DNA of 64,000 nucleotides from Rhodocyclaceae bacterium (GTDB lineage: Bacteria > Pseudomonadota > Gammaproteobacteria > Burkholderiales > Rhodocyclaceae), in assembly GCA_028714035.1 (NCBI GenBank), contig JAQTNA010000020.1, positions 1-64,000 of the forward strand, written 5' to 3'. The position numbers were made by a program, and so were the translations under genes. How positions within the stretch are numbered: position 1 is the stretch's first letter; every line of letters begins with the position of its first letter. Below the pieces are notes generated by a model. That model had not been told where the DNA came from and searched no databases. It worked only from the letters and a program-made list of their open reading frames with translations. This document shows, piece after piece, positions 17,301 through 24,523 of this stretch.

Positions 17301-18647
17301 ATGAAAATCGCCCACCACTTTGCACTGTCCTTCGCCCTCGCCGCCTGCCTCGCCGCCTGCCTCGGCAACGCCTCGGCGGCCGACCTGATGCAGTCCTACC
17401 GGGACGCCCTGGCTTACGACGCCTCCTATGCCTCGGCCAAGGCCGCGCTGGAAGCCGGCCAGGAGAAACTGCCCCAGGGTCGTGCCGGCCTCCTGCCCAC
17501 CGTTTCCCTGGCGGCGGGCAGTGTCTGGAACCACCAGGACATGAGTACCCGCAGCCAGCCCCCGGGCAATTACCTGCTGAGATACAACAACAATTTCTAT
17601 TCCGTCCAGCTGTCCCAGCCCCTGTTCCGCTGGCAGAATTGGGTCCAGTACAAGGAAGCCCAACTGTCGGTGGCCATCGCCAACACCCAGTTCATAGGCG
17701 CCGAACAGGATCTGGTCCTGCGCGTGGCCCAGGCCTATTTCGACGTCCTGCTGGCCCAGGACGCGCTGGAGACGGCCAGGGCCCAGAAGACGGCGATTTC
17801 CGAACAACTGGCCCAGGCCCGGCGCAACTTCGAGGTGGGCACCGCCACCGTCGTGGACAGCCACGAGGCGCAGGCGCGCTTCGATCTGGCATCGGCCCAG
17901 GAAATCGCCGCCGGGAGTGACCTGGAGGTGAAGCGCCAGGCCTTGCGCCAGGTGACCGGCAAGGTACCGGACGCCCTGAAGGGCTTGCGGCCGGACGTGC
18001 AGATCGCTTTGCCGCAACCGGCGGACATGGACAAGTGGGCGCAGTCCGCCGAGCAGGGCAACCTCGGCGTTCAGGCGCAGGAGCTGGGCCTGGAAATCGC
18101 CAGCCGGGAAGTGGAAAGGAACCACGCCAACCATCTGCCCTCGGTGGACCTGGTGGCGAGCTACGGCCGGAACAGCCTCTCCGCCGCCTCCAACCCCCTC
18201 ATGCCCGTGGGCTCCGACACCAGCGCCAGCACCGTGGGCGTGCAGCTATCCATGCCCCTGTTCACGGGCGGCGCCATGGTCTCCCGGGATCGGGAAGCGG
18301 TGGCCCAGAAGGAGAAGGCCAGGCAGGACCTGGAGAATGCCCGGCGCAACGCGGCGCTCGCCGCCCGTCAGGCCTATCTCGGGGCCACCAGCGGCCTGGC
18401 CCAGGTGAAGGCCCTGGAGGCCGGGCTGACATCCAGCATGAGTGCCCTGGATTCGAACAAGCTGGGCTACGAGGTCGGCGTGCGCATCAACATTGACGTC
18501 CTGAACGCCCAGCAGCAGGTCTTCGCCACCCGGCGCGACCTGGCCCGCGCCCGCTACGACACCCTCATGGCCGAGCTGAAACTCAAGGCCGCCGCCGGCA
18601 CCCTGAACGGCACCGACCTGCAGAAGGTGAACGCCCTGTTGCAGTAA
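17301..18647 (+). CDS. tolC: TolC-type outer membrane channel protein
   Basis: Outer membrane factor for type I secretion and RND efflux. The start at 17301 gives a signal peptide (MKIAHHFALSF...GNASA), and the 448-residue protein shows the duplicated OEP structure: DLMQSYRDALAYDASYASAKA at the N-terminus and repeated long helices, with the beta-barrel strands (FYSVQLSQPLFRW; VGVQLSMPLFTGG) in each half. It is the final gene before the AT-rich island. In many betaproteobacteria the next gene is waaA; here it is absent, consistent with the island marking a breakpoint. Confidence 0.93.
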   Translation: MKIAHHFALSFALAACLAACLGNASAADLMQSYRDALAYDASYASAKAALEAGQEKLPQGRAGLLPTVSLAAGSVWNHQDMSTRSQPPGNYLLRYNNNFYSVQLSQPLFRWQNWVQYKEAQLSVAIANTQFIGAEQDLVLRVAQAYFDVLLAQDALETARAQKTAISEQLAQARRNFEVGTATVVDSHEAQARFDLASAQEIAAGSDLEVKRQALRQVTGKVPDALKGLRPDVQIALPQPADMDKWAQSAEQGNLGVQAQELGLEIASREVERNHANHLPSVDLVASYGRNSLSAASNPLMPVGSDTSASTVGVQLSMPLFTGGAMVSRDREAVAQKEKARQDLENARRNAALAARQAYLGATSGLAQVKALEAGLTSSMSALDSNKLGYEVGVRINIDVLNAQQQVFATRRDLARARYDTLMAELKLKAAAGTLNGTDLQKVNALLQ

Positions 18648-18946
18648 GCAGGGCTAGGGGCTAGAGATTAAACTAGGTCAAGGATACCAGATTAACTCAA
18701 TATCCAACCTGAAGCGTTTAAGTCAGAATCCATGGAGCGCCAAGCCACTTCCTTTCTTAAGCCGGAACAATTGCGGTCGGGTACGAAGCAGCTATGGTCC
18801 TGACTGAACACTAACTTCCGGGTGTGTGCTCGGAGATCGCACGGGCACAGGAACGGTACCAGGATGTTGTTAATGAGGCCAAGCCGTTACAATTCGAGAA
18901 GACGTTGCCAATAAAGAGGCGTTTTAAAGAAGCGAGCGAGGGGAAC
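18648..18946 (+). other. Left border of accessory island, no clear gene
   Basis: About 300 bases with lower GC than the flanks. The start carries GGGCTAGGGGCTAG, similar to the CTAGCCT tandem at 48571. CCATGGAGCGCCA at 18730-18742 recurs with one change at 21998-22010 beyond the island. From 18824 (GTG) an open frame of 41 codons runs without a stop into the methylase, so an N-terminally longer methylase is possible, but it shows no homology that I recognise. Confidence 0.5.
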
Positions 18947-19897
18947 ATGGCAGTCGAAGAACGCGTGCCGGGCCATGCTCTTATGCCTCCGTCAGTAATG
19001 AGATCAGCAAGTCCGCTGCGTTATCCAGGCGGAAAAGGTAGTTTGTCCCGTTTTCTCACAGACCTTCTAGATTTAAATGATTTGCGGGGCTGCGCCTACT
19101 ACGAGCCTTTTGCCGGCGGTGCAGGCGCAGCCCTGAACCTTTTGTGCCGGGATGTGGTCGAGCGCGTGCACATAAACGATGCCGACCCTCGGGTCCACGC
19201 CTTCTGGACCGCACTGCTTCAGGAAAACGAGCGTTTTGCGGAGCGGATATTCTCGGTTCCTCTCGATATTTCCGAATGGCATCGGCAGAATGCGATTTGT
19301 GTGGATCCATCGGGCCGCGAACCATTTGACCTTGGATTTGCCGCCTTTTACATGAATCGTTGCAATCGCTCGGGCGTACTGAAGGGTGCGGGTCCGATCG
19401 GCGGCTATGAGCAGCAAGGCAAATGGCGGCTTGATGTTCGATTTAATCGGGAGACTCTGGCAGAGCGAATCACGGCGCTCGGTGGGTTACGCGAGCGCAT
19501 CCAGGTGACGGGGCTCGACGCGATCGACTTTCTCAAGCAATGCCTGCCTGCCGGTCGTGGGCGGGCAAAAGTCTTCGTGTACGCCGATCCGCCATATGTA
19601 GTCAAGGGTAAACGGTTGTACCTGAACGCGTATGGTGCAGCGGATCATGCCTGTTTCGCGCGTTACCTTGGGCAGCAGGGTGTCTTGCCCTGGCTGGTGT
19701 CGTATGATGATGCGCCGCTGATCCGTGAGCTTTACGAGAAACATCAAATGTCTATTTTGCCGATCCGATACTCCTTGCAGGACAAACGCGCTGCGCAGGA
19801 ACTCCTAATTGCGCCGCACCGCCTTTACTTGCCGGTGGCGACTCGAACCGCGAGGATCGCACACTTGGATTGTCTTTCGTCAGGATCACACCCATGA
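18947..19897 (+). CDS. D12-class DNA adenine-N6 methyltransferase
   Basis: A 316-residue Dam/D12-family methylase. Visible in order: SPLRYPGGK (22-30, motif X), YEPFAGGAG (SAM motif I, 52-60), the family NRCNRSG segment (137-143) and catalytic DPPY (214-217). It should methylate adenine; the recognition site cannot be read from sequence. GAGGGG precedes the chosen ATG. Its stop overlaps the next start as ATGA, so translation is coupled. GC is lower and codons differ from the flanking chromosome, a sign of transfer. With the next two genes it forms a candidate defence module; orphan methylase on a degraded prophage is the alternative. Confidence 0.9.
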   Translation: MAVEERVPGHALMPPSVMRSASPLRYPGGKGSLSRFLTDLLDLNDLRGCAYYEPFAGGAGAALNLLCRDVVERVHINDADPRVHAFWTALLQENERFAERIFSVPLDISEWHRQNAICVDPSGREPFDLGFAAFYMNRCNRSGVLKGAGPIGGYEQQGKWRLDVRFNRETLAERITALGGLRERIQVTGLDAIDFLKQCLPAGRGRAKVFVYADPPYVVKGKRLYLNAYGAADHACFARYLGQQGVLPWLVSYDDAPLIRELYEKHQMSILPIRYSLQDKRAAQELLIAPHRLYLPVATRTARIAHLDCLSSGSHP

Positions 19898-21003
19898 CTA
19901 CAACCAAAACAACCTCCATCGAGTGGATTGCCACAGATACGCTGCATTTCGACCACGTCAATCCGCGCCTAGCAGAGTACGGCATTGCCGATGGTCTTAC
20001 CGATGAGGAAATTCTTGACATCCTATGGGATGCTATGGATGTACAGGAACTGGTTCAGTCAATCTCGGCCAGCGGCTTCTTTGAGCACGAGGCACTAATC
20101 GTTGCCAGAGAAAACAATCGTAACGTTGTTATCGAAGGCAACCGTCGACTGGCGGCCGTCAAGGTTCTGCGCTCGCCGAAACTGGCCGCGGAAAAGGGGT
20201 GGCATGTTCCCAAGCTGTCTGCTACGCAGCACAAGGATCTGGATACATTGCCTGTGTTATTTGAGACACGAGAGGGATCTTGGCGCTATTTGGGATTCAA
20301 GCATGTCAACGGCCCAGCCAAATGGGGCAGCTACGCCAAGGCAGTTTACATCGCTGACGTGCACCGAAGGTACTCAATTCCGTTGGTGGAAATCGCGAAT
20401 CAGATCGGAGACCGTCACCGCACGGTACAGCGCCTGTTCCGCGGCTTGATGGTACTTGAGCAGGCGGAGCGCGAGAAGGTATTTGATCGTGAAGATCGAT
20501 TCAACAACCGCCTTTCTTTTTCGCATCTCTATACTGGCCTCGATTATGACGGCATTTCTTCTTTCCTTGGCGTTGCTTCCAAGGAAGATGAATCCAACCA
20601 CCCGGTACCCAAAGACAAGGTCAGGGCTCTCGGAGAATTGTGCGGATGGCTATATGGCAGTCGGAAGGAAAAACGCGAGCCGGTCGTGCGTTCTCAAAAT
20701 CCGCATTTGCGACAACTCAATGCCGTTGTTGCCAATCGTGAGGCTGTTGCCGCATTGCGGGCTGGAGCGGCCCTTGAGAAAGCATTTGAGGTCAGTTTAC
20801 CTCCCAAAGCTGTGTTCGAGGCTGCCTTGCTGGCAGCGAAGCGGGAACTCACCACAGCAAGAGCACATTTGAGTGCGGGTTACGATAGATCCGAGGCATT
20901 ATTTCGAATTGCTGGCACGATCGCGACGATGGCGGACGATATTTACTTGGAGCTTGAGCGCAAGTACACCGTCAAAGTTAAGAAGGCCCGCGTGACGGAA
21001 TAA
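19894..21003 (+). CDS. ParB/sulfiredoxin-fold protein of restriction-like island
   Basis: A 369-residue protein whose N-terminus fits the ParB N-terminal fold: NPR at 23-25 and EGNRRLAAVKVL at 81-92, in the place of the GERRxRAA nucleotide-binding motif of ParB. A helix-turn-helix-like stretch (PLVEIANQIGDRHRTVQRLFRG) follows, as in ParB. The C-terminal 150 residues are helical and unrecognised. There is no parA nearby, so plasmid partition is unlikely. ParB-fold proteins also act as CTP/ATP-dependent nucleases or DNA-binding parts of defence systems. The start is fixed by the ATGA overlap with the methylase. Confidence 0.8.
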   Translation: MTTTKTTSIEWIATDTLHFDHVNPRLAEYGIADGLTDEEILDILWDAMDVQELVQSISASGFFEHEALIVARENNRNVVIEGNRRLAAVKVLRSPKLAAEKGWHVPKLSATQHKDLDTLPVLFETREGSWRYLGFKHVNGPAKWGSYAKAVYIADVHRRYSIPLVEIANQIGDRHRTVQRLFRGLMVLEQAEREKVFDREDRFNNRLSFSHLYTGLDYDGISSFLGVASKEDESNHPVPKDKVRALGELCGWLYGSRKEKREPVVRSQNPHLRQLNAVVANREAVAALRAGAALEKAFEVSLPPKAVFEAALLAAKRELTTARAHLSAGYDRSEALFRIAGTIATMADDIYLELERKYTVKVKKARVTE

Positions 21004-21008
21004 GCCTT

Positions 21009-21938
21009 ATGTTCAAGCTGCCCGCATTACCCTCGGCCCGGGCCGGGCTACATGAGCTAGCCGACTTTGCGGAGTTGTTGGCATGGGCCAACGGTAGTGT
21101 CTCGGCCCGGGAAATCGTCGCCTTTCTCGGAAGAGAGGGCGAAAGCGAACCCAATCGCGGATGTGAGGACAGCGATGACGAAAATGCGGACGCGCTCGAC
21201 GAAGTCATGAACGAGATTGAGCGCCGCCAAGCGGCGTGTCGCGTAGGTTATCCGTATGCACTGGATGCACACGGCAACGTGTTGCACTATGCACCGTCGG
21301 ACGATGGGCCTCAAGCAGCACTTTATGGGTATCTGCTGCTTAGCACTCGCCTAAACATGACTACCACGCGAACGCACGCTGGCATTGATGGAACGCTTCT
21401 GCTGGAAGAAGTCTCAGCGGCGGCCCTTCGTCAATACCTCGGCTCTAACCGCGCGCAATCCTTCGTATTTGGTACTGCCGCTGGCAGCGCCGATTTCCCG
21501 GAAAAAGTAAACGCACTGTGTCAGGCATTGGGGGAAGGGGGAGGATTCCACGCCTACGATTCAGGACCAGTACAGGCAAACGATGACAAACTGGATGTAG
21601 TCGCTTGGTCTCCATTTGCGGATAAATCGCCCAGCCAGATTATCGTTTTCGGACAGTGCAAAACTGGAACAGCTTGGAGCCAACAACTATGCCAGTTGCA
21701 GCCCGATGCCTTTAGCAAGAAATGGATTGATCGCCCGTTCCTGTTCGACCCCTTGCGAGCCTTCTGCATTTCGGAAGCGGCGGATCGTTCGCGGTGGGGG
21801 GGCTACGCCGCCGAAGGCGGACTTCTTCTTGATCGCTGCCGCCTCGTTGACTGCTGCGATGACCTTGACGCTGATCTATCTACACGTATGGCCCGGTGGT
21901 GCAATGCAGCATTGGAGGTGGCCAGGGTATCCCTTTAG
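21009..21938 (+). CDS. Candidate PD-(D/E)XK-type endonuclease
   Basis: A 309-residue soluble protein with no family that I can name. Residues 194-218 read KLDVVAW ... IIVFGQCK: Asp196, then a hydrophobic strand ending Q216-x-K218, the spacing and strand pattern of PD-(D/E)XK nucleases with a QxK variant as in some Mrr-like enzymes. E133/E134 could be the upstream acidic residue. The N-terminal 80 residues are acidic (EDSDDENADALDE). Five bases after the ParB-like gene, so co-transcribed. The nuclease reading is inference from motif and context; a non-enzymatic partner is possible. Confidence 0.55.
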   Translation: MFKLPALPSARAGLHELADFAELLAWANGSVSAREIVAFLGREGESEPNRGCEDSDDENADALDEVMNEIERRQAACRVGYPYALDAHGNVLHYAPSDDGPQAALYGYLLLSTRLNMTTTRTHAGIDGTLLLEEVSAAALRQYLGSNRAQSFVFGTAAGSADFPEKVNALCQALGEGGGFHAYDSGPVQANDDKLDVVAWSPFADKSPSQIIVFGQCKTGTAWSQQLCQLQPDAFSKKWIDRPFLFDPLRAFCISEAADRSRWGGYAAEGGLLLDRCRLVDCCDDLDADLSTRMARWCNAALEVARVSL

Positions 21939-22021
21939 TGCGTCAAATTAACTTCGAGCATCTGGATATTTCGGTTCATCCGGCATGCCACCCGAAGCCA
22001 CGGAGCGCCACCGACTCAAAT

Positions 22022-22050
22022 CCGTAATCTCCCGGTAACCCCCCCGTCAC
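22022..22050 (+). promoter_or_regulatory. Pho-box-like triple direct repeat
   Basis: Three seven-base units, CCGTAAT, CGGTAAC and CCGTCAC, start at 22022, 22033 and 22044, exactly 11 bases apart. PhoB boxes are CTGTCAT units with an 11-base period; the GT and the A at position 6 are kept in all three. It lies 22 bases before the metallophosphoesterase start, which is close for a promoter. Confidence 0.42.
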
Positions 22051-22072
22051 GCAGGAGCGGCACGATGGGCGT

Positions 22073-22873
22073 ATGACCCGTGTCCGCTCCATATTCCTCT
22101 CCGACATCCACCTGGGCACCCGCGCCTGCCAGGCCGACAGGCTGCTGAGTTTCCTCCGCGAGCACCAGGCGGAGCATCTGTTCCTCATCGGCGACATCGT
22201 GGATTTCTGGGCCATGGGCCGCGGCATCCACTGGAGCCCGGCCCAGAACACGGTGGTGCAGAAACTGCTGCGCCGCGCCCGCCACGGCGAGCAGGTGGTA
22301 TTCATCCCCGGCAACCACGACGAGGCCCTGCGCAGCTATGTCGGCATCGCCTTCGGCGACATCCGCGTGGCCGCGGAATGGGAACACCTGACGGCGGACG
22401 GCCGCCGCTTCCTGCTGGTGCACGGCGACGAGTTCGATCAGGTGACGCGCCACCACCGCTGGGTGGCGGTGCTGGGGGACCTCTCCTACACCTTCCTGGT
22501 CCGGCTCAACATCTACCTTTCCTGGCTACGCCGACGGCTGGGCAGGGCCGGCCACTGGTCCCTGGCCGGCTACGCAAAACGCAAGATCAAGTCCGCCCTG
22601 GAGTTCATCTTCAACTTCGAGGGTTCGGTGGCACGCCACGCCCGCGGCCGGGGCTTCGATGGTGTCATCTGCGGCCACATCCACTGGGCCGGCATCAAGG
22701 AGCTGGACGGCGTGCAGTACGTGAACTGCGGCGACTGGGTGGATTCCTGTAGCGCCATCGTGGAACACCTGGATGGCCGATTGGAAGTCATCACCTGGCA
22801 CGCGGATCCCGCGCATGCCCCCGAAACGGAGCCCGAGTCCGTCAATCCAGCCGAGGAGCCCGTCCATGTCTGA
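22073..22873 (+). CDS. Metallophosphoesterase, LpxH-like / PlcP-like
   Basis: Calcineurin-like phosphoesterase of the UDP-2,3-diacylglucosamine hydrolase family (266 residues). All metal-binding blocks are present: SDIHLGT (9-15), GDIVDFW, GNHDE, HGDEFD and GHIHWAG. Homologues of this family are of two kinds: LpxH, which acts in lipid A synthesis, and PlcP, a phospholipase C that frees diacylglycerol in phosphate-starved bacteria and is usually adjacent to a GT4 glycosyltransferase. The neighbours here (GT4, diacylglycerol kinase, GT4) favour the PlcP role. An AGGAG lies 15 bases before the ATG. It overlaps the next gene by 8 bases. Confidence 0.85.
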   Translation: MTRVRSIFLSDIHLGTRACQADRLLSFLREHQAEHLFLIGDIVDFWAMGRGIHWSPAQNTVVQKLLRRARHGEQVVFIPGNHDEALRSYVGIAFGDIRVAAEWEHLTADGRRFLLVHGDEFDQVTRHHRWVAVLGDLSYTFLVRLNIYLSWLRRRLGRAGHWSLAGYAKRKIKSALEFIFNFEGSVARHARGRGFDGVICGHIHWAGIKELDGVQYVNCGDWVDSCSAIVEHLDGRLEVITWHADPAHAPETEPESVNPAEEPVHV

Positions 22874-24041
22874 GTTGCGAGTCCTGAAGGTGTCCGACGT
22901 GCACTTTCCCCGGGTAAACGGCGTATCCACCTCCATCGAGACCTTCCGCCGCGCGCTCCCGGAGTTCGGCGTGGAAGTCCGCCTGGTGGTACCCCGCTAC
23001 GGCCAGGAAGAGGAGGCCTGCGGCGTCACCCGTGTTTCCGGCCGGCCGGTGCCGCGGGATCCGGAGGACCGCCTGGTGCATTGGGGCGCCATGCACCGGG
23101 CCGTGCGCCTGGCGGCTGGCGATTGCCACCTGATCCACGCCCAGACGCCCTTCATCGCCCATCCGGCGAGTGTCAAGGCGGCGCGCGCCCTGGGGCTGCC
23201 GGTGGTCGCCACCTACCACACCCTGTTCGAGGAATACCTCCAGCATTACGCCCCCTTCCTGCCCGGAAGCTGGCTGCGGGCACTGGCGCGGCAGGTCTCG
23301 CGCCGCCAGTGCAATGCCCTGGATGCCGTCATCGTGCCCTCCTGCGCCATGAAGGAGAGGCTGACCGCCTACGGCGTCACGAGCCCCATCCACGTGCTGC
23401 CCACCGGCATCCCCCTGTCCCGTTTCAGCGGCGGCGAACGGGCGCGCTTCCGGGCCACTCACGGCATCGCGCCGGAGCGGCCGGTGATCCTCTACGTCGG
23501 CCGCGTCGCCTTCGAGAAAAACATCGGCTTCCTGCTGGACACGTTCGCCCTGGCGCTGGAGAAACGTCCGGATCTCCTGTTCCTGATCACGGGGCACGGC
23601 CCGGCGGTGCCGGAACTCAAGGCGAGGGCCGAACGGCTGGGAGTCGCCCATGCCGTGCGCTTCCTCGGCTACCTGGACCGGGACGGGGAATTGCAGGACT
23701 GCTATGCCGCGGCCGACGCCTTCGTGTTCGCCTCGCGCACGGAAACCCAGGGCCTAGTGCTGCTGGAAGCCATGGCCATGGGCCTGCCCGTGGTGGCCCT
23801 GGCGGAGATGGGCACGGTGGACATCCTGGCTCCCGGCCTCGGCTGCGTCGTGCCCCGTCACGACACGGAAGACTTCGCCGCCGTCCTGCTGGAACTCCTC
23901 TCGGCGCCCGAACGCTGCCGCCGACTGGCGGCGGAGGCGCGCCATCACGCCCTCTCCTGGTCGGACACCGCCATGGCGGGCCGGCTGGCCCAACTCTACC
24001 GACAAATCATCACCGATACCACGATATGGAAACGGGCATGA
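22866..24041 (+). CDS. Glycosyltransferase family 4 (first of two)
   Basis: A 391-residue GT4 enzyme with a two-Rossmann fold (GT-B). N-terminal acceptor domain starts RVLKVSDVHFPRVNGVSTS; the C-terminal nucleotide-sugar domain has YVGRVAFEKNIGFLL, GHGPAVPELK, and the E-x7-E region FASRTETQGLVLLEAMAMGLPVVA. This is the DAG/mannosyl-type GT4 group that includes MgtA-like and glycolipid-forming enzymes. GAGGAG precedes the ATG; start overlaps the phosphoesterase stop and the stop overlaps the kinase start. Probable role: glycosylation of diacylglycerol. Confidence 0.9.
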   Translation: MSELRVLKVSDVHFPRVNGVSTSIETFRRALPEFGVEVRLVVPRYGQEEEACGVTRVSGRPVPRDPEDRLVHWGAMHRAVRLAAGDCHLIHAQTPFIAHPASVKAARALGLPVVATYHTLFEEYLQHYAPFLPGSWLRALARQVSRRQCNALDAVIVPSCAMKERLTAYGVTSPIHVLPTGIPLSRFSGGERARFRATHGIAPERPVILYVGRVAFEKNIGFLLDTFALALEKRPDLLFLITGHGPAVPELKARAERLGVAHAVRFLGYLDRDGELQDCYAAADAFVFASRTETQGLVLLEAMAMGLPVVALAEMGTVDILAPGLGCVVPRHDTEDFAAVLLELLSAPERCRRLAAEARHHALSWSDTAMAGRLAQLYRQIITDTTIWKRA

Positions 24042-24523
24042 CTATGAAAAACACACCAGAAGATGACAGTCATGCCCGCTTTCCCTCGCCCTCAACCCCT
24101 CTCCCGCAAGCGGGCGAGGGGAGCATCGAGAGTCGCTGCGCGGCTTCCAAGGAGAGTCCCCACAAAGGCAAGACCGGCCTGAGACGCGTCTGGAATGCCC
24201 TGTTCTACTCCATGGACGGCCTCAAGGCCGCCTATACCTGCGAGGACGCATTCCGCCAGGAAGTACTGCTGGCGGCCATCCTCATTCCCTTGGCCTTCTT
24301 CCTGGATGTTGCCGGCCCAGGCCGGGCCGTGATGGTTGGCAGCGTACTGCTGGTCCTCATCGTGGAGTTGCTCAACTCCGCCGTGGAAGCGGTGGTGGAC
24401 CGGGTTTCCCTGGAGAACCACGATCTGTCCAAGCGTGCCAAGGACATAGGCAGCGCAGCCGTCCTCTTCTCCCTCCTGGACGTGGCCCTGGTCTGGGGCT
24501 GCGTGCTGCTGGAGCGGGCATGA
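24038..24523 (+). CDS. dgkA: Diacylglycerol kinase, prokaryotic type, with repeat-derived N-terminus
   Basis: Small integral membrane kinase phosphorylating diacylglycerol to phosphatidate. The core from about residue 45 (GLRRVWNALFYSMDGLKAAY) to the end has the family motif ELLNSAVEAVVDR and KDIGSAAVL, with three TM helices. The first 40 residues are Pro/Ser-rich and encoded partly by the palindromic repeat at 24096-24121 seen also at 11683, so an insertion has lengthened the protein. ATGA overlap with the upstream GT4 stop and an ATGA overlap with the next start show tight coupling. In the lipid operon it would recycle excess diacylglycerol. Confidence 0.93.
   Translation: MTMKNTPEDDSHARFPSPSTPLPQAGEGSIESRCAASKESPHKGKTGLRRVWNALFYSMDGLKAAYTCEDAFRQEVLLAAILIPLAFFLDVAGPGRAVMVGSVLLVLIVELLNSAVEAVVDRVSLENHDLSKRAKDIGSAAVLFSLLDVALVWGCVLLERA
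24096..24121. repeat. Palindromic repeat inside dgkA
   Basis: CCCCTCTCCCGC-AA-GCGGGCGAGGGG, matching the intergenic copy at 11683-11710. Its length keeps the dgkA frame open and encodes part of the unusual N-terminal extension. Confidence 0.75.

Noticed and set aside
19894..21003. Plasmid or chromosome partition locus (parB)
   Set aside because: No parA, no parS-like palindromes; partner genes are a methylase and a nuclease-like protein.
22073..22873. Calling the phosphoesterase simply lpxH
   Set aside because: Gene context of two glycosyltransferases and diacylglycerol kinase fits PlcP at least as well, so the symbol was left empty.
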